64,000 bases of DNA. Origin: Bifidobacterium catenulatum PV20-2 (GTDB lineage Bacteria > Actinomycetota > Actinomycetes > Actinomycetales > Bifidobacteriaceae). Below the pieces are notes generated by a model that was not told the DNA's origin, ran no database searches, and was given only the letters and a program-made list of their open reading frames with translations. Shown here piece by piece: positions 18,281 through 27,230 of the stretch; the first letter of the stretch is position 1, and every line of letters begins with the position of its first letter. The stretch is from positions 744,001 through 808,000 of the forward strand of contig NZ_CP007456.1 in NCBI RefSeq assembly GCF_000800455.1. Reading direction: 5' to 3'. The position numbers were made by a program, and so were the translations under genes.

Positions 18281-19297
18281 TTAGTGCACGACGGTGACGG
18301 TGCAATCGGCGAAATTGACGATCTGCTTGGAGACGGAACCGAGGAAATGCGCATCCAATCCAGACAGTCCGCGGGAACCGACCACCAAATGGCGTGCGTA
18401 ACGGGAAGCTGCGATCAGTCCCTTCGCCGCGGAGATATGGAAGGCGTGCGATTCGATCTGGAAATCGTCGGGAATGCCGGCCGTGGGAATCTCTACCGAA
18501 TCGAGCAGCTCGTCAAGAATGCGTTCCGCACGCTCCTGGCCTACGGCGATTGGCGCGATGGCGTTCTCATATCCTTCGATGACACCGAGATCTTTCAGCT
18601 GCCAGCAGAACATCACCTGCAGGGGAGCGTGATGCAGCGCAGCCAGATCGATGGCGAACCGCAGGGCGTGTCGTGATGTTTCCGATCCGTCGACGCCGAC
18701 CACAATCGGACGCTGGCTTCTTGGCAGCGGGGAACCCGGCAGGTCGTATGTCACGGTGTTCTCCGAGGGTGTAAGCGCATTGGCGATGGCATCCTGCACG
18801 CTGGATTCCTCGTTGTCGAGAATGCGCACCACGGTGACCGGAACTTCCGCAGCTTCGGCGAGCGAAGCTGAAAGAGATCCGAGGAACCAGCGCGCCACGC
18901 GGCCAAGGGAACGGCGTCCTACCACAATCTGCTGCGCGTCCCTGCCTATCTCCAGCAATGCGGATGTTCCTGTGGCCTTGACCGATGTGAGTTTGACATG
19001 ATCCTCATTGATGGTCATGCCTTGCGAAGCCTCGGAAACCCAGTCACGAAGCTTCTGGGCGATATCGTGACGGACTTCGGCCCATTGTTCTTCGTCTTCC
19101 GGCTCTGATCCCATATCCCAGGAATGGGACCAGGCGAACACCGCATTGACCTGCTGGCCTGTAAGTGATGCCTCGTTCAGTGCCCAGCGTAATGCGGCGA
19201 AGGATTCGTCGGAACCGTCAACGCCGACGACGATGTCATGGAGACGGGTGTCTGCGATCGATTCGGAGCCGGTCGCATTTAGGGTGGTGTCGCTCAT
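18281..19297 (-). CDS. Universal stress protein with two UspA domains
   Basis: A 338-residue tandem UspA protein. Domain 1 begins DIVVGVDGSDESFAALRWAL and has the ATP-binding-type loop VGRRSLGRVARWFLGSLSASL; domain 2 begins PIVVGVDGSETSRHALRFA and has VGSRGLSGLDAHFLGSVS. Both fit the G-2x-G-9x-G(S/T) nucleotide-binding pattern. The start is backed by an AGGAGGT ribosome site. It is divergent from clpC across 140 nt. Actinobacterial tandem Usp proteins are induced by stress and growth arrest. Confidence 0.94.
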   Translation of the reverse strand: MSDTTLNATGSESIADTRLHDIVVGVDGSDESFAALRWALNEASLTGQQVNAVFAWSHSWDMGSEPEDEEQWAEVRHDIAQKLRDWVSEASQGMTINEDHVKLTSVKATGTSALLEIGRDAQQIVVGRRSLGRVARWFLGSLSASLAEAAEVPVTVVRILDNEESSVQDAIANALTPSENTVTYDLPGSPLPRSQRPIVVGVDGSETSRHALRFAIDLAALHHAPLQVMFCWQLKDLGVIEGYENAIAPIAVGQERAERILDELLDSVEIPTAGIPDDFQIESHAFHISAAKGLIAASRYARHLVVGSRGLSGLDAHFLGSVSKQIVNFADCTVTVVH

Positions 19298-19345
19298 CTT
19301 GGTGACCTCCTTGGTCGTTGCTATATGTCAAGCATATCCGTTTGG

Positions 19346-19362
19346 TTGCGTCGAAAGCGCAA
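19346..19362. promoter_or_regulatory. Imperfect palindrome upstream of clpC
   Basis: TTGCG-N7-CGCAA, containing CGTCGAAAGCG. It is one base from the actinobacterial ClgR-type pattern CGC-N5-GCG as I recall it. Located in the clpC/usp divergent region; a tentative regulatory site. Confidence 0.35.
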
Positions 19363-19437
19363 TTTACGCGCGGATGAAACAAACGTCACCGCGAATCGGT
19401 AGAGTGTTGAAGGACTAACAAGAGTGGAAGGACAAGC

Positions 19438-22044
19438 ATGTTCGAACGGTTTACCGACCGTGCGCGGCGCGTGATCGTGCTGGCGCAGGAAGAAGCTCGT
19501 ACCCTCCAGCACAACTACATCGGTACCGAGCATCTGCTGCTTGGCCTGATTCGCGAGGGTGACGGCGTCGCAGCCAAGGCGCTGGCCTCAAAGGGTGTGA
19601 CCTTGGATGACACCCGCAAACAGGTCGAAGAGATGATCGGCAAGGGGAATGCCACGCCGAACGGCCACATTCCCTTCACCCCGCATGCCAGGCAGGTGTT
19701 GGAGCTGTCGCTGCGTGAGGCGTTGCAGCTGGGGCACAGCTATATCGGCACTGAGCATATCCTGCTCGGTCTGATTCATGAAGGCGAAGGCGTAGGCACT
19801 CAAGTGCTGATCAAGATGGATGTCAATCTTGGCGAACTGCGCAGCGCCACCATCGACTTGATCCGTGGCAATTCCGGTGATGGTAAGGGTGATGGCAAGG
19901 GCGATTTGGCCAACGCCGGTGGCGTGCAGGATCGTCGCAACCAGACCGGTTCCGCGATTCTTGACCAGTTTGGTCGCAATTTGACTGCTGAAGCTGCCTC
20001 CGGCAAGCTTGATCCGGTGATTGGTCGCTCGAGTGAGATCGAGCGTGTGATGGTGGTGCTGAGCCGCCGCACCAAGAACAATCCGGTGCTGATCGGCGAG
20101 CCGGGTGTCGGCAAAACCGCCGTGGTCGAAGGCTTGGCGCAGAAGATCAACGCCGGTGACGTTCCGGAGACGTTGAAGGGCAAACAGGTCTATTCGTTGG
20201 ATCTGGGCTCCATGGTGGCTGGTTCACGCTACCGTGGCGATTTCGAGGAACGCCTGAAGAAGGTGCTCAAGGAGATCAAGACCCGCGGTGACATCGTGCT
20301 GTTCATCGATGAGATCCACACCATTGTGGGCGCTGGCTCCGCAGACGGTGCTCTTGGCGCTTCCGACATGCTGAAGCCCATGCTGGCCCGTGGCGAGCTG
20401 CAGACCATTGGCGCCACCACCACCGACGAGTACCGCAAGTACATCGAGAAGGATGCGGCTCTCGAACGTCGTTTCCAGCCGATCCAGGTGCATGAGCCGA
20501 GCATTGCCGAGACCATTGAGATCCTTAAGGGCTTGCGTTCCCGTTACGAGAACCACCACCATGTGACGATCACCGACGGCGCGTTGCAGGCCGCGGCCGA
20601 GCTGTCGAGTCGTTACATTCAGGATCGTCACCTGCCCGACAAGGCCATCGATCTGATCGATGAGGCTGGCGCGCGCCTGCGCATCCGTCGACTGACCGCT
20701 CCGCCGGAACTCAAGGAACTCGACACGAAGATCGCCAAGCTTGCCGAAGAGAAGGACCAGTCCATCAAGGATCAGGACTTCGAAAAGGCCGCTGAGCTGC
20801 GTGATAAGCAGGAGAAGCTGGAAGCCGAGCGCAAGCAGAAGGAATCCTCATGGCGTGAAGGCGAATCCGACGTGAAGATGGTCGTGGATGAGGATGTCAT
20901 CGCCGAAGTGATTTCCCAGACCACCGGCATTCCGGTGTTCAAGCTCACCCAGGCCGAGTCCAAGAAGCTCATGACCATGGAAAGCGAGCTGCACAAGCGC
21001 ATCATCGGCCAGGATGAGGCCGTGTCCGCATTGAGCCGTTCCATCCGCCGCGCACGTGTTGGCTTGAAGGATCCGAAGCGTCCGTCCGGTTCGTTCATCT
21101 TCGCCGGCCCTACCGGTGTTGGCAAGACCGAGCTGGCCAAGACGCTCGCCGAATTCCTGTTCGACGACGAGGACGCGCTGATTCGTGTCGACATGTCCGA
21201 ATTCTCCGAGAAGTATGCGGCTTCGCGCCTGTTTGGTGCTCCTCCGGGATACGTCGGCTACGAAGAGGGCGGCGAACTCACCGAGAAAGTGCGTCGCAAG
21301 CCGTTCTCCGTGGTGCTGTTCGATGAGATCGAAAAGGCCCATCCGGATATCTTCAACACGCTGCTGCAGGTGTTGGATGATGGTCACCTGACCGATGGGC
21401 AGGGCCGCAAGGTGGACTTCAAGAACACCATCATTATTCTGACCACCAATCTTGGTACTCGTGACATCGCCAAGGCCGCCAACACAGGCTTCAACTTGGG
21501 CGCCAACACAGAGTCGAGCTACCAGCGCATGAAGGATCAGGTCTCCGCGGAGCTGAAGCAGCAGTTCCGTCCGGAATTCCTGAACCGTCTGGACGACATC
21601 ATCGTGTTCAAGCAGCTCACCGAGCCGCAGGTGCGTCAGATCGTCGATCTTGATGTCAAGCAGCTCAATGATCGCTTGTTCGATCGCCACATGTCGCTCG
21701 AGCTTACCGACGCTGCCAAGGATCTGCTCGCGCAGAAGGGTTTCGACCCGCTGCTGGGCGCGCGTCCGTTGCGTCGTGTGATTCAGCGCGACGTCGAAGA
21801 CGCCATTTCGGAGAAGATCCTGATGGGCGAACTTGAGGATGGCCAGCGCGTGAAGGTAGATGCGGAAGGCGAAGGCATTCTGGGCGAGTTCACCTTCACC
21901 GGTGAGGCGTTTGACGCTGGTGAGGGTGCTGAGGCTGATGCTGGTTCGGCTGGCGCTGAGCCTGGTGACTCCACTGAGTCCGCTGGTTCCGCGGCGCCGG
22001 AGACTCCGGCTGCCCCGGACGCGCCGGGCTCCCTGAGCGAGTGA
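19438..22044 (+). CDS. clpC: ATP-dependent Clp protease ATP-binding subunit ClpC, with a swapped C-terminal tail
   Basis: An 868-residue AAA+ unfoldase that feeds ClpP. Two Clp-N repeats span about 1-145, D1 has Walker [10 protein letters not shown] (about 222) and Walker [10 protein letters not shown], the UVR-type middle domain is about 430-480, D2 has Walker [10 protein letters not shown] (about 558) and [11 protein letters not shown], and the D2 lid reaches [15 protein letters not shown]. The Ser/Ala/Pro/Glu tail after GEAFD is not conserved. The last ~277 bp before the tail (21638-21914) are repeated at 26744-27020, and the second copy runs into a different tail. So the C-terminus is probably the product of recombination. 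The ribosome site is AGAGTGGAAGGAC. Confidence 0.97.
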   Translation: MFERFTDRARRVIVLAQEEARTLQHNYIGTEHLLLGLIREGDGVAAKALASKGVTLDDTRKQVEEMIGKGNATPNGHIPFTPHARQVLELSLREALQLGHSYIGTEHILLGLIHEGEGVGTQVLIKMDVNLGELRSATIDLIRGNSGDGKGDGKGDLANAGGVQDRRNQTGSAILDQFGRNLTAEAASGKLDPVIGRSSEIERVMVVLSRRTKNNPVLIGEPGVGKTAVVEGLAQKINAGDVPETLKGKQVYSLDLGSMVAGSRYRGDFEERLKKVLKEIKTRGDIVLFIDEIHTIVGAGSADGALGASDMLKPMLARGELQTIGATTTDEYRKYIEKDAALERRFQPIQVHEPSIAETIEILKGLRSRYENHHHVTITDGALQAAAELSSRYIQDRHLPDKAIDLIDEAGARLRIRRLTAPPELKELDTKIAKLAEEKDQSIKDQDFEKAAELRDKQEKLEAERKQKESSWREGESDVKMVVDEDVIAEVISQTTGIPVFKLTQAESKKLMTMESELHKRIIGQDEAVSALSRSIRRARVGLKDPKRPSGSFIFAGPTGVGKTELAKTLAEFLFDDEDALIRVDMSEFSEKYAASRLFGAPPGYVGYEEGGELTEKVRRKPFSVVLFDEIEKAHPDIFNTLLQVLDDGHLTDGQGRKVDFKNTIIILTTNLGTRDIAKAANTGFNLGANTESSYQRMKDQVSAELKQQFRPEFLNRLDDIIVFKQLTEPQVRQIVDLDVKQLNDRLFDRHMSLELTDAAKDLLAQKGFDPLLGARPLRRVIQRDVEDAISEKILMGELEDGQRVKVDAEGEGILGEFTFTGEAFDAGEGAEADAGSAGAEPGDSTESAGSAAPETPAAPDAPGSLSE
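21638..21914. repeat. Direct repeat, left copy (clpC 3' region)
   Basis: 277 bp matching 26744-27020 at a constant offset of 5106. By eye the first 103 bp (21638-21740) are identical and the remaining 174 bp have 8 substitutions, mostly at third codon positions. It lies inside intact clpC. Confidence 0.95.
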
Positions 22045-22075
22045 GCTTAGGCGTCTGAGCGTTGCTTAACGGATG

Positions 22076-22104
22076 AAGGGTCGAACTGAGGTTCGGCCCT
22101 TTTT
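22076..22104 (+). terminator. Terminator after the full-length clpC
   Basis: An 11-bp stem with one G-U pair (22076-22086/22091-22101) and a 4-nt loop, followed by a T-run. Confidence 0.82.
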
Positions 22105-22290
22105 CGTTGGCGGCTGGTGACGTGGCGTGTGGTTGTGAGCATGTTGACGGAACGCCCTTTGAGAACGTCGCTTGGCAGGCGATGCGGCGCGTAATACCGT
22201 AGGGGTAGGAAACATGAGAATGGTAAACCATAACGGTAGTACGGTGAAACGAACGGGCAGTGGAATATACGGACGAACGGTAGGTGAGTG

Positions 22291-22508
22291 ATGACGGCAT
22301 ACATGGATCATAAGGGTCTGACGAACGAGACGGTTGCGGTGCACGAGCCCGCGAAATCGCGGACAACGTGCTCGACCGCATCGCGGATGCGGAAGCGGCG
22401 GCCGGGCGCGAGGTGGCGTCGGTGCGGATGGTGATGGTTCGGCTGACGCTGTTGATTCGGCGCAAGCCGCCTCACTATAAGAGCGAAACAAAAATCAGGC
22501 CATATTAA
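22291..22508 (+). pseudogene. Probable remnant of a small gene (frameshifted)
   Basis: An ATG at 22291 opens a frame (MTAYMDHKGLTNETVAVHE) that turns unnatural, Arg-rich sequence after about 18 codons. A one-base shift then gives a plausible helical protein end (AREIADNVLDRIADAEAAAG ... to the TAA at 22506-22508). The two halves could be one ~70-residue protein broken by a frameshift near 22345. I do not recognise the family. The region lies in the inserted segment after clpC. Confidence 0.35.
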
Positions 22509-22857
22509 TCCGCCCATTCCTGTCCGAAAACGGTATGAGCGGTCCATGCATCAACGCCCGCAGTACCCACACCTACATTCGACGCGACAACCATGGCCCC
22601 TCCACGCTGTCGCTCCTATTCCATCCATCCTCGAGGACGCTCCTCCCTGTCGCACCCAAAAACGTCACATTAGAACGTCACGTCAGACTCAGGCCGCACA
22701 CTTACGGGAGTTCCGGATCGTTAACGGAACGCGCTACTATGACCCCCGGTGAGCCATGCAGGCGATCAACGGCCTAACCATCCCTATGTGCCGAGTTCGT
22801 TGCATCTACACGCACTTCGACCCACCAAACCCTCGCAGCCGAAACCGGGAGACAGAA
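22509..22857. other. Regulatory gap before the AraC gene
   Basis: 349 bp without a convincing gene. It holds a short direct repeat (AACGTCAC at 22661-22668 and 22674-22681), an inverted repeat TTCCG/CGGAA (22711-22715/22725-22729), and a possible promoter (TTCCGG at 22711-22716, TACTAT at 22735-22740, 18 bp apart). The open frame from 22756 into the AraC gene lacks a ribosome site at its start. Confidence 0.4.
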
Positions 22858-23721
22858 ATGCACCTCACTGAAGCAAACATGATCTCGTGCCGCTCGGAGT
22901 ACTTCCTCTACTCCGCCACACCGAAGATGCGCAACTGCATGTACTATCCCCATCGCATTGGGCTTGGTGCTTTTACGCCCGGGTACAGATTGAGCCGGGC
23001 CCCGATGAACAACTTCCTCATCGCCTACATCAGCGAAGGATCATTCCACATCCGTTTCGCGGACGTCGCTGCCGTTGCACATGAAGGCCAATTCCTTATC
23101 GTCGATTGCTATGAACCACATCATTTCTCCGTTGATGAACCCTGCCGAGATATCTGGCTCCACTATGACGGGCCTGCGGCGAGAAACATGTACGAATACA
23201 TCGTGGGACGCTCCGGTAACGTCATCGACGGTGGAAGAAGCGGACACGGTCTCCACGAGATGCATGCCATTTTCGACATGCTCAAAGCGGGAAGAGCGGC
23301 AGGGGAGGCCGAACTATCCCATCACATCGACGGCGTGTTGGCTTCGCTTGCGTCCGCAGGCAAGTCGGGCGGCCCGCACGGAGACGCCCTGAACGTCATC
23401 GACCGGGCGCTGCCGTATATCACGGCGCACCTAAATGACGACCTCTCACTGGATTCACTCGCGACAGTGTTCTGTATCGACAAATACTATTTCTCCAAAC
23501 GCTTCAAGGAACGCACCGGGACCACGCCACATCAGTACATACTCAATGCAAGGCTCGAGCGAAGCAAGTTCCTGCTGCACACCACGGCGCTGCCGGTGGG
23601 CGCCATCAGCGCCGACTGCGGCTTCCACAGCCAAAGCATGTTCTGCGCCGCCTTCAAACGCGCGAATGGCAAATCCCCATCGCAATATCGTGCAGAACTG
23701 TCCCAGCCGTTCCAATCCTGA
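22858..23721 (+). CDS. AraC-family transcriptional regulator
   Basis: A 287-residue regulator starting at MHLTEANM, preceded by CGGGAGACA. The N-terminal cupin-like ligand domain contains FLIAYISEGSFHIRF and LIVDCYEPHHF, the pattern of sugar-responsive AraC proteins. Two helix-turn-helix motifs follow: LSLDSLATVFCIDKYYFSKRFKERTGTTP and the second near VGAISADCGFHSQSMFCAAFKRANGKSPSQYR. It is the first gene of the inserted cluster and most likely controls the esterase and transporter genes that follow on the same strand. Confidence 0.93.
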   Translation: MHLTEANMISCRSEYFLYSATPKMRNCMYYPHRIGLGAFTPGYRLSRAPMNNFLIAYISEGSFHIRFADVAAVAHEGQFLIVDCYEPHHFSVDEPCRDIWLHYDGPAARNMYEYIVGRSGNVIDGGRSGHGLHEMHAIFDMLKAGRAAGEAELSHHIDGVLASLASAGKSGGPHGDALNVIDRALPYITAHLNDDLSLDSLATVFCIDKYYFSKRFKERTGTTPHQYILNARLERSKFLLHTTALPVGAISADCGFHSQSMFCAAFKRANGKSPSQYRAELSQPFQS

Positions 23722-23876
23722 AAATCCAGCAAAGCCAAGATTTCATAAATTTTGAAACCGGGATGCCACGAAAACAACAAGCGCGAGAGCATACCATATT
23801 GTCAGCGGCCACCGTGGACCGCGAGATAGAAGCCCGACGGCGACGTCGGCGGAACCGGAACAGGGAGAACGATCTC

Positions 23877-24545
23877 ATGACCTCCACACACGAAACCAGA
23901 ATCAACGACATTCACATGCCTTCCTCCATGGCACACGTCGTATGTCTCGGAGACAGCATTACCCACGGGGACACCGGACTGGGGTACCACGTGTCGCACC
24001 CATGGCCGGAAACGGTTGGCACCCTGCTGAACATTGACGTTCAAGGGTTTGGCCATGATGGCGCAAGCACCGTGGACTACCGCACATACCCGGAATGGGA
24101 AATGGCGAAGCTGCACCTTCCCGACGCGGATTTGATCGTGGTGGGGCTTGGCACCAACGACGTCGACTTGGAGAATGCACGCACGGAGGAAACGGTGAAA
24201 CCCGTAGTCTCCCGTTTCGAGGACCTCATGGACGAAGCACTCGGCCTATCCGAGCAGCATCCGGCAGTAGCAGTGCTTTCCGTGCTGCAATTCGCAGTTG
24301 AGGAACCAATTTTCCGCGAACGCTTCACGTTGGAAGACATTGTGGAAATCAATCACGGCATCGATCTGCTCAATGAAGCATACCGCCGCATGTGCCGGGT
24401 GAACGGCTGGCATTTCATCGATTACGCTCGCAACATCAATCAGAGGCGCGAACTTTTTGGCAATTCCATCCACCCCAACCAGCAGGGCTACAACCGCATG
24501 GCCGCATTGCTGGCCCCCCGCTTCGCCGCACTGCTTGGCGCATAA
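23877..24545 (+). CDS. SGNH/GDSL-family hydrolase (carbohydrate esterase type)
   Basis: A 222-residue hydrolase from MTSTHETR with ribosome site AGGGAGAA. Block I is VVCLGDSITHG (nucleophile Ser), then GHDGAS (oxyanion Gly), block III GLGTNDVD (Asn), and block V SIHPNQQGY with the catalytic Asp/His region. No signal peptide is seen, so it is intracellular, consistent with deacylating imported esterified sugars. Its neighbours are a sugar-type AraC regulator and a GPH transporter. The longer frame from 23763 has an implausible Arg-rich start. Confidence 0.9.
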   Translation: MTSTHETRINDIHMPSSMAHVVCLGDSITHGDTGLGYHVSHPWPETVGTLLNIDVQGFGHDGASTVDYRTYPEWEMAKLHLPDADLIVVGLGTNDVDLENARTEETVKPVVSRFEDLMDEALGLSEQHPAVAVLSVLQFAVEEPIFRERFTLEDIVEINHGIDLLNEAYRRMCRVNGWHFIDYARNINQRRELFGNSIHPNQQGYNRMAALLAPRFAALLGA

Positions 24546-24648
24546 CGCCAATCCTACTCCACCCCACCTGATTCTCAGCGCCTGCAATCTGCAACGTCGC
24601 ACCGCGAGCGCACCGGTTGAACACTCCTCACCTTACGAAGGGATACCT

Positions 24649-26103
24649 ATGTCTCATTCAGCATCCTCAACGGACATGAAGCCAAAGCAAACACTTAGAC
24701 AGCGGATGGCCTACACCTTCAGTGGTTTTGGCCAAGCCGCCTTCTACAACATGATGAGCACCTATTTCGTGGTATACGTCACTTCCGCCCTTTTCGCCGG
24801 AGTGGACAAAAACATCGCGGCCAAGCTCGTTGGCATTATCACCGGAGCCATCGTGATCATCCGCATCGGAGAGATCTTCGTCGACCCACTGCTCGGCAAC
24901 CTTATCGATAACACCAACACCCGAATCGGCAGGTTTCGCCCTTGGCAATTTATCGGAGGCCTCGTCAGCGCGATCCTTCTGTTCATGGTGTTCACCGGAT
25001 TGTTCGGTTTCGTCAACGTGAATCAGACATGGTTCATCGTTCTGTTCATTGCGGTGTTCATCATCCTTGACGTGTTCTATTCCCTGCGTGACATCTCGTT
25101 CTGGGGCATGATTCCTGCGCTGTCCGAAGATTCGCAGGAGAGGGCACTGTACACTTCCCTCGGCTCGTTCGGAGCCTCCCTCGGCTTTAACGGGCTGACG
25201 GTCATCGTGGTGCCCGTGGTCACCTATTTCAGCATGCTGTTCACCGGCAGAAACGAACAGAACCAGAGCGGCTGGACCGCCCTTGCGCTCATTGTCGCCA
25301 TGCTCGCCATCATTTCGGCCATGTCCGGCGCGTTTGGCACCCGGGAACGCCAGAGTGCGCTGCGCACCAAGGCTCAAAATAACGGCAGCCCTCTTCAGGC
25401 CTTCGCGGCGCTGGCGAAGAACGATCAATTGCTGTGGGTCGCCCTGTCCTACTTGTTCTATGCCGTGGCAAACGTCGCGACGGCAGGCGTGTTGTTCTAC
25501 CTGTTCAAATTCGTACTCGACAAGCCAGCGGCATTCTCCATTGCAGGAATCATCCCCGTCATCACTGGTCTGTTGATCACCCCGCTGTACCCTGTGATCA
25601 ACAAATTCATTCCGCGCCGTTATCTGTTCATCACCGGCATGGGCCTAATGATCGCGGCGTATCTGGTGTTTATCCTCGCCTCCACGAATCTGACCGCCGT
25701 CATCATCGCACTCGTACTATTCTATCTGCCGTCAACTCTGATACAGACCACGGCCATCCTCACCATGACTGACACTGTGGAATATGGTCAGTTGAAAACC
25801 GGCAAGCGCAACGAGGCAGTCATCCTCTCCGTCAGGCCCATGCTTGACAAAATCGCGGGTGCCTTCTCCAACGGCATCGTCGGATTAGTCGCGGTGTCCG
25901 CCGGTATGATCAACACCGCCACCGCGGCCGACATGACCGCGCACGATATTCAGACTTTCAAGACGTTCGCCTTCTACACACCTCTCGCGTTCATCGTCAT
26001 CAGTCTGCTCGTGTTCCTATTCACCGTGAAGATTGACGAAAAGGAACATGCGCGAATCGTCAACCTCCTCGAGTGCAAGCTCGGAAGCAAGGACAACGCT
26101 TGA
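24649..26103 (+). CDS. GPH-family sugar:cation symporter
   Basis: A 484-residue membrane protein of the glycoside-pentoside-hexuronide family (MelB/XynB/UidB type). About 12 membrane helices are visible. Family landmarks are FSGFGQAAFYNMMSTYFVVYVT in helix 1, DPLLGNLIDNTNTRIGRFRPW between helices 2 and 3, RDISFWGMIPALSEDSQER, and MTDTVEYGQLKTGKRNEAVI. The start at 24649 follows GAAGGGA; the longer frame from 24457 overlaps the esterase gene. It probably imports a glycoside or acylated oligosaccharide that the SGNH hydrolase then deesterifies. Confidence 0.93.
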   Translation: MSHSASSTDMKPKQTLRQRMAYTFSGFGQAAFYNMMSTYFVVYVTSALFAGVDKNIAAKLVGIITGAIVIIRIGEIFVDPLLGNLIDNTNTRIGRFRPWQFIGGLVSAILLFMVFTGLFGFVNVNQTWFIVLFIAVFIILDVFYSLRDISFWGMIPALSEDSQERALYTSLGSFGASLGFNGLTVIVVPVVTYFSMLFTGRNEQNQSGWTALALIVAMLAIISAMSGAFGTRERQSALRTKAQNNGSPLQAFAALAKNDQLLWVALSYLFYAVANVATAGVLFYLFKFVLDKPAAFSIAGIIPVITGLLITPLYPVINKFIPRRYLFITGMGLMIAAYLVFILASTNLTAVIIALVLFYLPSTLIQTTAILTMTDTVEYGQLKTGKRNEAVILSVRPMLDKIAGAFSNGIVGLVAVSAGMINTATAADMTAHDIQTFKTFAFYTPLAFIVISLLVFLFTVKIDEKEHARIVNLLECKLGSKDNA

Positions 26104-26130
26104 CGATGTCATGGGCGTTCCACGCCTACA

Positions 26131-26192
26131 AGCCGCGCCCCGATCACCGATCCGGGAAACCTGGATTCGATTAATCGCGGGCGCGGCTTTTT
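26131..26192 (+). terminator. Terminator of the AraC-esterase-transporter cluster
   Basis: A 10-bp GC-rich stem (26131-26140/26179-26188) with a long loop, followed by TTTTTC. Confidence 0.7.
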
Positions 26193-26207
26193 CGTACGCG
26201 TAAAATC

Positions 26208-26743
26208 GCGCACGGCAGCAGCGTGGCGAACGACGAAATCGCTGCGACCTGTTCCGGAATGCCGTGGATTAGGTTCGCGGTGGTGCCGGATGCCATTGGC
26301 ACGTCCTTGCCGTTCAGCGTGAACGAAATCTTGGCGTCGCGCGTCATGATCCATGGGCTGAGCGGGCAGAAGGTGTCGAAGCTCTTGGCGCGTGTACACA
26401 TGGGGTCGAGGCCTTGCAGGTCGCGCAGTGTCACATCGTTGACGCAGGTGAAACCGAGTACGTAATCCATGGCGTTTTCGACGGTGACGTTCTTCGTTAT
26501 GCTGCTGATGACCACGGCCACTTCCGGCTCGAAGTTCATGTCGTTGGAGTCCCGCGGGGTAGATGATCGGGTCGTCGGAGCCGATGACGGAGGTGGACGG
26601 CTTGGAGAAGATCACCATGTCTTCTGGCGCGTACTTGATGTCGGAGTGACCGGCGTCGTGCATGAACCGGGCGTGGGCTTCGTAGTTTTTCGCGAGGCCG
26701 TACACTTTGGACGGGATGACCGAGGGCAGCAGGCGGATGCCTT
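26208..26743 (-). pseudogene. Remnant of a fumarylacetoacetate hydrolase (FAH) family gene
   Basis: Reading leftward from 26743, LLPSVIPSKVYGLAKNYEAHA and the following segment match the start of FAH-family enzymes. After PIIYPA the frame breaks; removing one G near 26553 restores SNDMNFEPEVAVVIS, with the metal-binding Glu residues and DYVLGFTCVNDVT. The C-terminal part stops matching after ISSFATLLP (near 26208), where GDVILTGTP would be expected. The 5' end is cut exactly where the clpC repeat begins (26743/26744). So it is truncated at both ends and frameshifted, and certainly inactive. Confidence 0.82.
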
Positions 26744-27020
26744 AGATCGTCGATCTTGATGTCAAGCAGCTCAATGATCGCTTGTTCGATCGCCACATGT
26801 CGCTCGAGCTTACCGACGCTGCCAAGGATCTGCTCGCGCAGAAGGGCTTCGACCCTCTGCTGGGCGCGCGTCCGCTGCGTCGCGTGATTCAGCGCGACGT
26901 CAAAGACGCCATTTCTGAGAAGATCCTGATGGGTGAACTTGAGGATGGCCAGCGCGTGAAGGTCGATGCGGAAGGCGAAGGCATTCTGGGCGAGTTCACC
27001 TTCACCGGTGAGGCGTTTGA
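26744..27020. repeat. Direct repeat, right copy (clpC 3' region)
   Basis: Matches 21638-21914 over 277 bp with 8 substitutions, all in the last 174 bp. Left edge abuts the FAH remnant; right edge is where the two clpC tails diverge. Confidence 0.95.
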
Positions 27021-27129
27021 AGAGCCGAACACGGAGCCAGCTGATACCGATACTGCTGAAACTGAAACTGCACCGGCTGAAGCTGAGGCACCTGCCGAAT
27101 CGACGGAATCCGCAGAATCTGCTAAATAA
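26744..27129 (+). pseudogene. Truncated second copy of the clpC 3' end
   Basis: The frame starts abruptly at [18 protein letters not shown], the D2 lid of ClpC, immediately after an in-frame TAG (26743-26745). It has no ribosome site, so it is unlikely to be translated. The 277-bp repeated part is followed by its own tail (EEPNTEPADTDTAETETAP... rich in Glu/Thr/Ala), unrelated to the tail of the complete clpC. The downstream terminator at 27163 may be the original clpC terminator. It probably represents the resident 3' end of clpC that was displaced by the insertion. Confidence 0.9.
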
Positions 27130-27162
27130 GCAATCGGTGCGCAGGCAACGCAACACACGGAA

Positions 27163-27199
27163 GGCCTTGAAATCATACGTAATGATTTCAAGGCCCTTT
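27163..27199. terminator. Bidirectional terminator between the clpC fragment and codA1
   Basis: A perfect 14-bp stem (27163-27176/27182-27195) with a 5-nt loop, between convergent reading frames. Confidence 0.85.
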
Positions 27200-27230
27200 C
27201 TATACCAAAAGTAGTTCGAAACTTGACGAA

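Noticed and set aside
22066-22491. Minus-strand frames after clpC
   Set aside because: Low-complexity Arg/Pro/Ser translation without motifs; they cross the clpC terminator.
22045-26743. Insertion sequence or prophage as the cause of the clpC insertion
   Set aside because: No transposase, integrase, phage gene or terminal inverted repeats seen in the segment.
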